Shown: positions 27,804 to 37,298, numbered from the stretch's first letter. The stretch: 64,000 bases of DNA from Streptomyces diastatochromogenes (GCF_002242805.1 NZ_MCGQ01000038.1:124001-188000), one strand, 5' to 3'. Notes: generated by a model not told the origin, from the sequence alone. Numbers and translations: made by a program.

Positions 27804-30800
27804 GCCTGGCGGTGAGCTGACCCAGCGTCTGTTGTGCTTCCGGCAGCGCGCGGCGCAGGAATCCGGGCTCCTGCTCCGCCAGCCGTGTCAACAGCTCGAC
27901 GGCCTCCTGCGCGGCCGCTGCCGCCTCCGCCTGCTCGACCCCGGCATGCGAACGGGCGAAGGCGAAGGCATGGAGGGCGGTGCCGAGTTCCAGTGCCCGG
28001 GCCGTGGGCGAGGCCGCCGCAAGAGGGCGTACGCGGGCCAGGGCCTGGGCGGTGAGCTGCACGGCCTCGTCGGCGCGTCCCGCCAGCGCCAGACAGATGC
28101 CCAGATTGGCCTGAGCGGCGATCAGTTGCGGCTCGTAGGGGATCGGGTCCTCCTCGGCGAGAGGAGCGGCCACCGCGACCGCCTCCTCGGAGGTCTCGAT
28201 CGCCTCCTCCAACCGCCGGGGGAGCCGCAGGAGCTGGGTGCCCGAGCTGGTGAGCTGGTGGCCGAGGAAACTGAGGAGGGGTGCCGCACCGCCGAGGGCG
28301 GGACGGCGTGCGATCTCGATGCCGCGATCGAGCAGGGCCAGACCGTCCGCCGGCTCGCCCAGCTCGCTGCGCACCGTACCCAAGCCGCTCAACGCGGCAG
28401 CGAGATTGAGTTCGTCCGCGGGGCTGGTCACCGGGAGCCGTTCGAAGATCTCCGCCGCCTCCTCGGCCGCGGCCTGGGCTGCCTCGGCCGAGCCGAGGGC
28501 GAGGTAGGACAGCGTCAGCAGCATCCGGACCGTGCCCAGGGCGGACTTCTGGGCCGCGCTCGGCTGCTCCCCGAGTCGCCGCAGCTCGTGCTCCGCCTCC
28601 TCCAGCGGCGGGACCGCCTGCGGGCGCAGCCCCGCTTGCGCGTGGCGCAGCCCCAGATTCGAGAGTGCTTCGGCGAGTGCGACGCGGGACTCGGGCCCGT
28701 CGGCCTGCTCCGCCAGTGCGCGCCGGATCGCGACGGCTTCCCCGGCGGCGTCGACGCACTCGTCGTAACGGCCGCTGTTGTGCAGGTGGTTGCTCAGGAG
28801 CTGCAACAGCTGTGCCCGCTGAGGGTCGTGAAGAACCCCGTCGGCCTCGGCGCGCTTCCGGCGGATCGTCAGGGCGCGTTCCACTGCCCGCAGCCCCTGC
28901 GGCCGCAGCGAGCAGGTCCCGGCGAGCCCACCGATCATGGTGAGCCGCTCGACCAGTTGGGCCTCGAACCGCGCGGGAGACTTCTCCGCCAGCCTCTCGT
29001 CGATGTCCACGGCCCGCTGCAGTGCGGCCACGGTCTCGGCCTGGCGGCCGAGGAAGTTGAGGCAGACGGCCTCGTGCATGCAGTAGCGCGACAGTCCTGG
29101 AAGGTGTGCGTCGGGGGTGGCCTCGGCCAGGGGGCGCTGCAGCTCGATGGTCTCCCGCACCGTGGCGAGCGCCTCCTCACCCTGACCGAGCATGCGCTGC
29201 TGGACCGCGAGGTTGTTGAGGCACAGGGCGAGTCCCGGGTTCGTGCTCGTCGGTGCCTCGGCCGCCAGGGCGCGGTACGTCTCCGCCGCGGAGAGGTAGT
29301 GGGCGACAGCCTCTTCGTGCTGCCCGGTGGCGGCCAGACAGCCGGCCAGGGTGGCGAGGCTCATCGCGACGTCGTCCTGGAACGCCGTCGGGTGCTCCGC
29401 CTCCAGGGCGGCGTAGAGGTCGGCGGCCTGTCGGGCGGCCGACACGGCTCCGTCGGGATCGCCCCTTTCCGCACGCTGGTTGGCGAGGTTGTGGAGAACC
29501 ATGGCCTGCCGGTCGCGGAAGGCGCCGGGCTCGTCGGCGACCAGGCTCTCGCACAGCTCGACCGCCTCGCCAAGGGCCTCCTCCGCCTCGTCGTGGAGGC
29601 CGGCATCACCGAGTTCCAGCGCGAGCGAGTTGAGGCTGTTCACGAGATCCGAGCCGTGCGCCCTGGGCCGCTCACCGGCCGGCCTTCTGCGCAGGGCGAC
29701 GGTACGGCGCGTCGCGGCCAGCGACTCCTCCGACCGGCCCAGCTCCCCCAGACGCTGGGCATGGACGCCCACACAGCCGGCCAGGGCCACGCCGTACGCG
29801 TCCGGGTGCTTCGCCGCGAGTTCCTCGTAGTTCTTCACTGCCTCCTCGGCGGCTTCCAACGCATCCTCGTAGTGCCCTGTGGCGGCACGATAGTTGGAGA
29901 GGAGCAGCAGATTGTTCGCGAGCGCGTCGTCCGCGTCCTCTGCCCCCAGAGCCACCACCTCTCGAAGGTGATGCGCCGCGCACTCGGAGGAATTCCGCGC
30001 GTCCTCGGGCCTGCCGAGACCACCCTCGGCCATCGCCCGGGTGTTCAGCGTCTGGGCCAGGCGCCGGCGCGGGCCGTGTGGACTCAGGCCGACGGGTGCC
30101 GCTTCCGCGTCCACGACGGCCTGGGCGATGTCCACGGCCTCGGTAGCGGTGGTCAACGCCTCGGCCCTCAGGCCGAGTTCGCTCTGACCGACGGACACGT
30201 TGTTGAGCGCGGCTGCCAGCTCCGCCCGCGCGCCGTCCAGGCCCTCGGCGACCAGCGGCCGGAGCAGATCCACCGCCGCCTGCGCCGCCGCCAGCCCTTC
30301 TGCTCGAAGTCCCATCTCCAGGCGGTTCTTGGAGAGTTGGCGGAGTCGTCGGGACAGCTCCAGTTCGCGCCGGGCCTGTGCCGCTCGTTTCTGTGCGACC
30401 GCCCGCGCCCGGAACAGTCTGCGCGCTCCGCGGGTCAGCGGTCCTGGGGAATCCACCGCGTCTGCCTTTGCCGCAGGATGCAAATCCGCGATGCGTTCGA
30501 GCAGGTGGACACCGAGTTCGGTCAGGTTGTAGGTGGAGTCCGGCAGGTGGTCGGCCAGGCGCTCCAGCTCGGTGATCGTGGTGTCAGGGGCCGCCGCGTG
30601 GTGGGTGAGCGCGGCGATCAGCGGCTCGGGGATCTCCACCTGGGTGGCGGCGTCCATCGCGGGGAGGGCCAGCCGGGGCAGGTGGGCGCCGCACATCAGC
30701 GTCACCTGCGGGGCGAGTGTCTCGCGCAACGGCGGGTGCCCGGCGGCCCGGGTCACAAAGGCCAGCAGCCGGGCGGCCTGCGGGTCCGTGAGGTCCGGGC

Positions 30801-32670
30801 TGTCGAGGACAGCCGTGGCCAGGTGAGGACGGGTCAGCAGACGGCGGCCGACCAGGCGCTCCGCCAGTCGGTCCGGCTGCAGAGTGCCCCAGGGACGGCC
30901 GGGATCACCCGGGCACAGGGCGCGGATCCAGTGGCTGGCCCGATCGAGGACGTCGGAGGTCTGCCCGTTCAGGGCGGGTACGCGGCTCAGCAGGGCGAGC
31001 CCATGCTGCTCGTCGGCCGGCTCGACCAGCATGGCGAATGCCATGGCGTCCTTGAGGCTACGCCGGGAGAGTCCCAGGCCGTGGGCGACGGCAGCCTGCT
31101 CCCAGTACCACGTCTGGTGCTCCAGCAGCCGGTCTTCCGCATCCAGTGACCGGTCATCCGTGTCCCTTGACCGGTCATCCGGCCCCGGCGCAGCCTCGGT
31201 CGCCGAGCCGGATCCCTTTGACGCGGCATCCAGAAGGTCCGCCAGGGCGGTCATGTGGAGGGTGAGCGCGTTGCTCCAGCCGCTGCCGCGCAGCTCCGGC
31301 GGCGTGATCGACGCGGCCAGCTCCGCCCAGTCGGCGCGAGGCCGCGGCCCGACCGAGGGCAGCGCGTCCGCGAAGGCCTGGAGCGCCTCCCGGTACGCCG
31401 CTTCGCGGGCCGTGGGGTTGGGCAGCAGCGCCGGGAGGTCGGTGACCTCGGCGGCCCCCAGCAGGTGCTTGCCGCTCCCCGGGCCGCGCCGGGCGCTCTG
31501 CCACCATTCGCCTGCGGTGCGGGCCAACAGCAGCAGTTTGAACGGCTCCGCGCGCATCGGATCGGCGGCGGCCTTCAGCAGGGCGTCGAGCTGAGGGACC
31601 CTGATCTCCGCCAGGTCCAGCACCACCAGCACCGGATCGACTGCGTGCCGCAACCGGTCCAGTTCCTCCGGAGGGGCGTCGAATCCGGGCCAGATCACCT
31701 GCCATGGCCGTGGTTTCGCCGCCCCCGGCCCTTTCCGACCCGTGCGGCCGAGATTCGCCTGCAACTGGAGTGCCAGGCGGGTCTTGCCCTGGCCGCCCGG
31801 GGCATGGACGAGCCAGACGCCGGGCCCGTCCTGCGCGCACCAGTCCTCAAGGCGTTGGAGCAGTTCCCCGCGTCCGTGGAAACCCACCACCTGACGTGAG
31901 GGCTCCAGCAACGCCGCCGGCGAGAGCAGCGTCTCCTCCTGCTGTCCCGCACCCGCCCCTGCCACCCCGCCGAGTTCGCGGAACTCGGTGACCTCCAGAG
32001 TCGTGGAGTCCGCCCCGTACTCCTTCAGGGCGCTGCGGAAGGAGTCGCTGCGGTGGAGCATGTAGGCGGGAACGGCGTGCAGTGTCCCGAACCCGGAGTG
32101 GGCCGGGTCGACCGCCATCACACCGATGATCTGCTCATCGCAGACCAGGGCGGCGCCGGACAGACGCGCCCACGGGGACCGGGACCCTTCGGCATCCGTC
32201 CAGGTCGGCGGGGTCTGGCTCAGATCCATGACGTAGCGGTTGGCGACGAGACCGCTGCCGGGGTTGATCCGACCGCTCAGCTGTTTCAGCTCGGGTGTGC
32301 CTTTCCCTTTTTGCGCGTTACCCGATGCCGGGGGGCGCTTCAGCTCGGCCACCTTGGGCACGCCCCAGGTCTGGCACTCCTGCTGGGGCAGCCAAGTGCC
32401 CAGCCGCCCCCACGGTTCGGCTCTGCCCGCGGGGGGCTGCCAGGCGGGGTCGTCGATCCGGGCCAGGGCCGCGTCGTCGCGTCCGTTCGGCGTGCCGCGC
32501 CAGACGACGGTCCCGTGGTAGACCAGCTTCCGTCCGGGGCGGAACAGCTTTACGGGTGTGCCCTCCGGGCCGACCACATGAGCGGATGTCAGCACCAGCT
32601 GGGGACCGACGACATAGCCGGAACCCTGGGCCTCCGACGAACCGACCGCCACCACGCGATTCCGATCCAT
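27796..32670 (-). CDS. Trypsin-like protease-NTPase-TPR (STAND-like) conflict/immunity protein
   Basis: This 1624-residue protein has an N-terminal chymotrypsin-fold protease (about residues 1-215; H31 in TSAHV, Asp at 65/66, Ser171 in LSGAAL), a P-loop NTPase (about 260-600; Walker A GGQGKT at 292-297, Walker B ending LVVLDLAE at 348-354), a helical linker, and more than ten TPR-like helical pairs from about 780 to the end. This architecture is typical of regulated bacterial conflict systems, in which TPR repeats sense a partner and the NTPase switches a protease effector. The small gene just upstream encodes a trypco2 protein, supporting a two-gene system. Which trigger it senses cannot be seen. 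No signal peptide is present. Confidence 0.9.
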   Translation of the reverse strand: MDRNRVVAVGSSEAQGSGYVVGPQLVLTSAHVVGPEGTPVKLFRPGRKLVYHGTVVWRGTPNGRDDAALARIDDPAWQPPAGRAEPWGRLGTWLPQQECQTWGVPKVAELKRPPASGNAQKGKGTPELKQLSGRINPGSGLVANRYVMDLSQTPPTWTDAEGSRSPWARLSGAALVCDEQIIGVMAVDPAHSGFGTLHAVPAYMLHRSDSFRSALKEYGADSTTLEVTEFRELGGVAGAGAGQQEETLLSPAALLEPSRQVVGFHGRGELLQRLEDWCAQDGPGVWLVHAPGGQGKTRLALQLQANLGRTGRKGPGAAKPRPWQVIWPGFDAPPEELDRLRHAVDPVLVVLDLAEIRVPQLDALLKAAADPMRAEPFKLLLLARTAGEWWQSARRGPGSGKHLLGAAEVTDLPALLPNPTAREAAYREALQAFADALPSVGPRPRADWAELAASITPPELRGSGWSNALTLHMTALADLLDAASKGSGSATEAAPGPDDRSRDTDDRSLDAEDRLLEHQTWYWEQAAVAHGLGLSRRSLKDAMAFAMLVEPADEQHGLALLSRVPALNGQTSDVLDRASHWIRALCPGDPGRPWGTLQPDRLAERLVGRRLLTRPHLATAVLDSPDLTDPQAARLLAFVTRAAGHPPLRETLAPQVTLMCGAHLPRLALPAMDAATQVEIPEPLIAALTHHAAAPDTTITELERLADHLPDSTYNLTELGVHLLERIADLHPAAKADAVDSPGPLTRGARRLFRARAVAQKRAAQARRELELSRRLRQLSKNRLEMGLRAEGLAAAQAAVDLLRPLVAEGLDGARAELAAALNNVSVGQSELGLRAEALTTATEAVDIAQAVVDAEAAPVGLSPHGPRRRLAQTLNTRAMAEGGLGRPEDARNSSECAAHHLREVVALGAEDADDALANNLLLLSNYRAATGHYEDALEAAEEAVKNYEELAAKHPDAYGVALAGCVGVHAQRLGELGRSEESLAATRRTVALRRRPAGERPRAHGSDLVNSLNSLALELGDAGLHDEAEEALGEAVELCESLVADEPGAFRDRQAMVLHNLANQRAERGDPDGAVSAARQAADLYAALEAEHPTAFQDDVAMSLATLAGCLAATGQHEEAVAHYLSAAETYRALAAEAPTSTNPGLALCLNNLAVQQRMLGQGEEALATVRETIELQRPLAEATPDAHLPGLSRYCMHEAVCLNFLGRQAETVAALQRAVDIDERLAEKSPARFEAQLVERLTMIGGLAGTCSLRPQGLRAVERALTIRRKRAEADGVLHDPQRAQLLQLLSNHLHNSGRYDECVDAAGEAVAIRRALAEQADGPESRVALAEALSNLGLRHAQAGLRPQAVPPLEEAEHELRRLGEQPSAAQKSALGTVRMLLTLSYLALGSAEAAQAAAEEAAEIFERLPVTSPADELNLAAALSGLGTVRSELGEPADGLALLDRGIEIARRPALGGAAPLLSFLGHQLTSSGTQLLRLPRRLEEAIETSEEAVAVAAPLAEEDPIPYEPQLIAAQANLGICLALAGRADEAVQLTAQALARVRPLAAASPTARALELGTALHAFAFARSHAGVEQAEAAAAAQEAVELLTRLAEQEPGFLRRALPEAQQTLGQLTARLT

Positions 32671-32756
32671 GGTTCCCCCACAGGATCTGTTGGACTCGAT
32701 CGAACTGCCGTGCTCCGACTCGGGTCCGCCACGGCGGAGTCGGAGGTGCGGGCGAG

Positions 32757-33083
32757 CTACTCCTCGGTCTCGCTCACGTCACCCGGGCCGAAGGGGTCGC
32801 TCGTGTCGACTCCGATCCGTGCCTCCGTACCGTCCGTACGGCGGGGCGTCAGCGTGAACGAGATCCGGTGCGTGTGGGCTCGGGCCACGCCGGCTTCCGC
32901 GTCCGCCGTGACCGCCCAGACCCGGAAGCCGCCTCTCGCCCTCGCGTCCGCGCGCAGCTCGACCTCGAACTCCATCTGTACCGGTCCGACGCTGAACTGC
33001 CAGTCCTGTCCCGCCCCTTGCGCGGCGGCTCTGGTCAGCTCCTCCCGCACCGCAGTGACCGCGTCAGCCAAGCCGATCTCCAT
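32757..33083 (-). CDS. Trypco2 (trypsin-co-occurring domain 2) protein
   Basis: This 108-residue protein begins MEIGLADAV and continues with the helix-then-beta-strand pattern of the trypco2 family: a predicted N-terminal helix (residues 2-24) followed by strands with GPVQMEFEVEL and a VWAV segment near 60. These domains occur next to or fused with trypsin-like proteases in predicted conflict systems and are thought to be partners or regulators of the protease. Here it lies 86 bp upstream of, and in the same direction as, the protease-NTPase-TPR gene. The start at 33083 follows a run of G residues; upstream in-frame residues do not fit the family. Confidence 0.82.
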   Translation of the reverse strand: MEIGLADAVTAVREELTRAAAQGAGQDWQFSVGPVQMEFEVELRADARARGGFRVWAVTADAEAGVARAHTHRISFTLTPRRTDGTEARIGVDTSDPFGPGDVSETEE

Positions 33084-33540
33084 GGAACGCCCCCCAGCGT
33101 TGGTCCAGCCGCCTTGTCGGCACAGCGTAGAAGCCTGGGGGCGGTCGCAGTGCCGAAATGGCAACACCCGGCGATCTCATGGGCGATGACGCCGTCCGCC
33201 GGGAAAATGCGTGGCCCTCTTCGTTGTGTCTTCCGTACTGTCGACGGCGACAGAACATCGCGCGCTGCCCTGTGGGGCGGTGCGCCTCCGTGATTCAAGA
33301 GGGGAGCCCGGCCGTGCGTGACCGTACCGCCGTCGTCGTTCCCCCTTCGCGGTCCGAGGTGATCCTGGTGTCCTCGTCCGTCCGGTGCCCGCTGCGCGGC
33401 CGGCACCGGATGCCCGTGACGACGCTCTGACCCGGTTCGCTCACTCGTACGACCCGTCTTGCGGGTCGGTCAGGCTCGGTGTGTCCTCGTCCGGGAAATC
33501 GCGCTGCCCTTTTTCCTGATCCTCAGAAAGGCCCTGGGCC
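33084..33540. other. Intergenic region upstream of EF-G paralogue, with leader hairpin
   Basis: This 457-bp gap has divergent promoters for the trypco2 pair and the EF-G paralogue. At 33450-33468 a 7-bp perfect hairpin (CGACCCG, loop TCTTG, CGGGTCG) lies about 70 bp before the EF-G start and could be a leader attenuator. A CTGTCG/CGACAG inverted repeat sits at 33238-33253. Open frames across the gap show no recognisable protein. Confidence 0.45.
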
Positions 33541-35598
33541 GTGCGCACCAACCTCAGCAACCTCGCCGCCGTCCGTAACCTCGGCATCCTCGCCCACGTC
33601 GACGCCGGCAAGACCACCGTCACCGAGCGCTTCCTGTATGCGACGGGGACCACCCACAAGCGCGGCGAGGTCCACGACGGCACCACCGTCACCGACTTCG
33701 ACCCCCAGGAACGCGACCGTGGCATCACCATCTTCGCCGCCGCCGTCAGCTGTGGCTGGGACGGCCACCGCATCAACCTCATCGACACCCCGGGCCACGT
33801 CGACTTCGCCGACGAGGTCGAGCGTTCGCTGCGCGTCCTCGACGGGGCGATCGCCGTCTTCGACGCGGTCGCCGGCGTCGAGCCGCAGAGCGAGTCGGTG
33901 TGGCGGCAGGCCGACCGGCACGGCGTACCCAGAATCGCGTTCGTCAACAAGCTGGACCGTGCGGGCGCCGACCTCGACCGGGCCGTCGACTCGATCCGGG
34001 AGCGGTTGCATCCCGCCCCGCTCGTCGTCCAGTTGCCGATCGGGGCCGAGGACGGCTTCACCGGCGTCGTGGACCTGGTCCGCATGCGCTCCCTGGTCTG
34101 GGACGGCGGTGACGGTACGGCGGTGGAGGGGCCGGTTCCCGAGGAGCTGGCGGTAGAGGCCCGGCGGCGGCGCCGGGTGCTGGAGGAGGCGGTCGCGGAG
34201 CTGCATCCGGCGGCGTTGGAGGAGTTCTGCGCCCGGTCGGTTCTGTCCGAGCCGACTCTGGTCGCCGCGCTCCGGGACCTCACCCGTACCGGGGACGGTG
34301 TGGTCGTGCTCTGCGGCTCCGCCTATCGCAACCGCGGCATCGAACCGCTGCTGGACGCGGTGGTTGCCTATCTGCCGTCGCCGCTGGACGTGCCCGCCGT
34401 ACGCGGTGTCCACGAGGACACCGAACAGCGGCGGGCCGCCGACCCCGAAGCGCCGTTCGCGGCGCTCGCGTTCAAGGTGAACGCGGGCAGCACCGGGCGG
34501 CTGACCTGTGTGCGCGTCTACTCGGGCACCATCGAGAAGGGAGACACCGTGTGGGACCCCGGCACCGGGCGCACCGAGCGGGTGGCGCGGATCCTGCGGC
34601 TCATGGCGGACCGGCATGTCCAGCTGGACCGGGCGGTCGCCGGTGACATCGTCGCCCTCGCGGGCCTGAAGTCGGCGCGGGCCGGTTCGACGCTCTGCGA
34701 TGCCGGCGCCCCGCTGCTGCTGGAGCCGGCCGTGGTCGCCGAGCCCGTGGTGTCCGTCGCCGTCGAGGCGCGCCGTGGCACCGACACCGGGCGGCTGGTG
34801 AATGCGCTGGCGCGGCTGGCTGAGGAGGATCCCTCGCTGGTGGTGCGCACCGACGACGAGACCGGGCAGACCGTGCTGTCCGGGATGGGCGAACTGCATC
34901 TGGAGGTCGCGGTGGAGAAGATCCGCCGGGACGGTGGACCGGAGGTTGTCGTGGGGCGTCCGCGGGTCGCGCACCGGGAGACCGTCGTGGGTGGGGTGCG
35001 CGGGCTGGTCTACCGGCACGTCAAACAGGACGGCGGGGCCGGGCAGTTCGCGCATGTCGTGTTCGATGTCGAGCCGCTCGGGGCCGAAGTCGGCGTCACC
35101 GGCTTCGAGTTCCGGTCCGTCGTGGTCGGCGGGCGGGTGCCGCAGGAGTATGTGCGGGCGGTGGAAGCCGGCTGTCGGGACGCGCTGGCCGAGGGGCCGC
35201 TCGGTGGTCACCCGGTGACCGGGCTGCGGGTCACGCTGACCGACGGCTCCACCCATGTGAAGGACTCCTCCGACATGGCCTTCCGCACCGCCGGGCGGCT
35301 GGGACTGCGCGAGGCGCTGCGCGTCTGTGCGGTCGCCCTGCTGGAACCGGTGGCCGAGGTCACGGTCACCGTGCCGGAGGACGCGGTCGGCGGGGTGCTC
35401 GGTGACCTGGCCGCTCGGCGTGGCCGGGTCACGGGGTCCGAGAGCCGGGGCGGCTCGGCGGTGCTGACCGCCACCGTGCCGCTGGCCGAACTGTTCGGCT
35501 ACGCGACTCGGTTGCGGAGCCGGACTCAGGGGCGGGGTACCTTCACCGCCCGTCCCGCGGGGTATGCGGCGGCACCGCAGCCGGTGCCGGTCCGGTAG
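33541..35598 (+). CDS. Elongation factor G paralogue / ribosomal protection-like GTPase
   Basis: This 685-residue translational GTPase starts at a GTG with AGAAAGG upstream. G motifs are clear: AHVDAGKTT (G1), RGITI (G2), DTPGHVDF (G3) and NKLDR (G4). Domains II-V follow, with a domain IV segment KQDGGAGQFAHVVFDVEP like EF-G. It is shorter than the canonical FusA and is not in a str operon (no rpsL, rpsG or tuf nearby), so it is a second EF-G. From memory, S. coelicolor has such a gene (SCO6589, fusB). A specialised role in ribosome rescue, recycling or antibiotic protection is possible; the sequence does not decide. Confidence 0.9.
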   Translation: MRTNLSNLAAVRNLGILAHVDAGKTTVTERFLYATGTTHKRGEVHDGTTVTDFDPQERDRGITIFAAAVSCGWDGHRINLIDTPGHVDFADEVERSLRVLDGAIAVFDAVAGVEPQSESVWRQADRHGVPRIAFVNKLDRAGADLDRAVDSIRERLHPAPLVVQLPIGAEDGFTGVVDLVRMRSLVWDGGDGTAVEGPVPEELAVEARRRRRVLEEAVAELHPAALEEFCARSVLSEPTLVAALRDLTRTGDGVVVLCGSAYRNRGIEPLLDAVVAYLPSPLDVPAVRGVHEDTEQRRAADPEAPFAALAFKVNAGSTGRLTCVRVYSGTIEKGDTVWDPGTGRTERVARILRLMADRHVQLDRAVAGDIVALAGLKSARAGSTLCDAGAPLLLEPAVVAEPVVSVAVEARRGTDTGRLVNALARLAEEDPSLVVRTDDETGQTVLSGMGELHLEVAVEKIRRDGGPEVVVGRPRVAHRETVVGGVRGLVYRHVKQDGGAGQFAHVVFDVEPLGAEVGVTGFEFRSVVVGGRVPQEYVRAVEAGCRDALAEGPLGGHPVTGLRVTLTDGSTHVKDSSDMAFRTAGRLGLREALRVCAVALLEPVAEVTVTVPEDAVGGVLGDLAARRGRVTGSESRGGSAVLTATVPLAELFGYATRLRSRTQGRGTFTARPAGYAAAPQPVPVR

Positions 35599-35619
35599 TC
35601 GTCACCCTCGCCTGTGTGG

Positions 35620-35648
35620 GCCGCGCCACGCGCTGCGCGTGGCGCGGC
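35620..35648 (+). terminator. Terminator hairpin after EF-G paralogue
   Basis: A perfect 13-bp stem (GCCGCGCCACGCG with its complement) closed by a CTG triloop lies 21 bp after the stop codon. There is no T run. The following 200 bp up to the repeat array show no gene. Confidence 0.8.
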
Positions 35649-35852
35649 TCCATGCCTGCGGCGCAGCTGCGGGTGCGTGGGGGCCCGGGTCGCGCCTGCT
35701 GTGTGTCGTGGGTCGGGGCCGCGCCGGGGGGTGTCCGTCCTCGGTCCGGCGCACTGTGGGGCCGAGAGGTACCCCGGGTTTGCGCCGGCCGCTGCGGGCG
35801 GACACCCCCCGACACGTCCCCTTCCCGCCGTGCGCGGGTGCGGCGCCGTACG

Positions 35853-36042
35853 GGCGCGTCGTGTCGGGTCGACCGGGCGTTCAACGCTGTCTGCGTCGTG
35901 TCGGGACGACCGTGCGTCGAGCGCTGTCTGCGTCGTGTCGGGACGACCGTGCGTCCAGCGCCGCCTGCGCCGCGTCGGGCCAACTGTCCCTCCAGCGCCG
36001 CCTGCGCCGCGTCAGGCCAACCGTCCGTCCAGCGCTGCCTGC
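35853..36042. repeat. 37-bp tandem repeat array reaching into the ROK gene 3' end
   Basis: Four full 37-bp units (35874-35910, 35911-35947, 35948-35984, 35985-36021) and a partial fifth (36022-36042) follow a partial unit at 35853-35873. The shared core is GCGCTGTCTGCGTCGTGTCG or its variant with CC/GC substitutions. The unit length is not a multiple of three and there are no spacers. The last copy encodes the C-terminal QAALDGR of the ROK protein, so the array probably grew out of the gene end. Confidence 0.85.
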
Positions 36043-37298
36043 CAAGTCGGTGAAGGCATCGAACCGGCCATCGGCAGCCGCTGGCCGCCCCGGGTGAAGA
36101 ACGCCGCCAGTGGGAGGACCGCCGCGCCCACGGTCACCGCGTCCGGTCCCAGGTGGCCCAGTTCGATGCCGACCCGGTTCGAGGGGAAGCGGAGGGCGTG
36201 TGCCAGGGCGTGGGCGCGGACCTCGTCCAGGAAGGCGCCGCCCAGTTGGAGGCCCGCCCAGCCGCCGATCAGGACGCGTTCGGGCTGGAAGAGGTTGATC
36301 AGGTCGGAGAGGCCGGCGCCCAGGTACTCGGCGGTCTCGGTGAGGACGGCCGTCGCCACCGGGTCGGGCTTGCGGTCGTTCGAGGGGCGTGCCGCGGCCA
36401 GTAGTTCGGTCAGGGCCTTCTCCTCGTCGGCCTCCGACGACGGCTGCCCGCCTGCCTCCTGCCAGCGTGCCACCAGGGCCTCCGCGCCCGCGTACGCCTC
36501 CAGGCAGCCCACGGCGCCGCAGCGGCATCGGCGCCCGCCGACCCGTACCGTCAGATGTCCCCACTCCACCGCCCGGCCCTGGGCCGCCTCCTCGGTGACC
36601 ACACAGGCGCCGACGCCCGAGCCGAACAGGATGACCACCGCGTTGCGGGCGCCGCGTCCGGCGCCGAACCACATCTCCGCCTGCCCCAGGGTCTTCGCCC
36701 CGTTGTCGATGAAGTACGGCACATGAGCGGGTAGTTGTCCGGTCCGGCGGAGCATCCTCTCCAGTGGGACCGCGTCCCAGCCGATCGTCTGGCCGTGTAC
36801 GACGGCGCCGTCCTGGCCCGCGTCCTCGATGATGCCGGGCACGCCGATGCCGACGCCCAGCAGGTCGGTGGGGGAGAGGCGGGCCGTGGTGAGCACCTCG
36901 GTGATGCCCTCGTGCACACGGCCTACGACGGCGTCGACGTCGTAGCCGTGTGGTCCCAACGGGCGCTCTGTGCGGGCAAGTTCACGTAGCCCGAGGTCGA
37001 ACAGCTCCACGTGCACCCGGGTCTCGCCCATGTCGACCCCGATGAGCCGGCCGCTGTCCGGTCGTATCCGCAGCAGCCGGCGCGGTCGGCCGGCGTCGGA
37101 GCCGACGCTGCCCGCCTCCTCCACCAGGCCGTCGGCCAGCAGTTCGGCCACGACGTTGCTGACGGAGCCCGAACTCAGCCCGGTCGCCGGACCGAGGGCA
37201 TGCCGGCTCATCGGGCCGTCGAAATACAACCGTTGCAGAACGGCGCCCCGGCTCTCCCGCCGCAGGTCACGCACCGTACGGCCGCCCTGCCCTGCCAC
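36012..37298 (-). CDS. ROK-family transcriptional regulator (XylR/NagC type)
   Basis: This 428-residue protein has an N-terminal winged helix (about residues 15-75) and a ROK sugar-kinase-like domain with an ATPase-like DMGETR segment near 95. The zinc-type motif CRCGAVGC lies at about 257-264. ROK repressors of this type bind a sugar and control adjacent sugar genes. It is divergent from an ABC importer and glucoside hydrolases, so it is the probable regulator of that cluster. The GTG start has GGAGG upstream. The extreme C-terminus is encoded by a unit of the 37-bp repeat array and is therefore prone to length change. Confidence 0.92.
   Translation of the reverse strand: MAGQGGRTVRDLRRESRGAVLQRLYFDGPMSRHALGPATGLSSGSVSNVVAELLADGLVEEAGSVGSDAGRPRRLLRIRPDSGRLIGVDMGETRVHVELFDLGLRELARTERPLGPHGYDVDAVVGRVHEGITEVLTTARLSPTDLLGVGIGVPGIIEDAGQDGAVVHGQTIGWDAVPLERMLRRTGQLPAHVPYFIDNGAKTLGQAEMWFGAGRGARNAVVILFGSGVGACVVTEEAAQGRAVEWGHLTVRVGGRRCRCGAVGCLEAYAGAEALVARWQEAGGQPSSEADEEKALTELLAAARPSNDRKPDPVATAVLTETAEYLGAGLSDLINLFQPERVLIGGWAGLQLGGAFLDEVRAHALAHALRFPSNRVGIELGHLGPDAVTVGAAVLPLAAFFTRGGQRLPMAGSMPSPTWQAALDGRLA

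Noticed and set aside
27832..31149. A 1105-codon plus-strand open frame
   Set aside because: It lies opposite the TPR region of the protease-NTPase protein; composition is that of a complementary-strand shadow and no family is recognisable.
33158..33430. A possible 90-residue plus-strand protein upstream of the EF-G paralogue
   Set aside because: No ribosome-binding site, no hydrophobic or known motif, and many Cys/Arg residues; more likely untranslated leader and promoter DNA.
20661..33540. An integrative element with att sites at tRNA-Leu
   Set aside because: No integrase gene and no second copy of the tRNA 3' end were found by eye, so a mobile element was not annotated.
35874..36042. CRISPR-like array
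   Set aside because: The 37-bp units are directly adjacent with no spacers and are imperfect; no cas genes are present.
35614..36726. A 370-codon plus-strand frame across the 37-bp repeats
   Set aside because: It is antisense to the ROK gene and gives low-complexity Arg/Pro sequence without a start signal.
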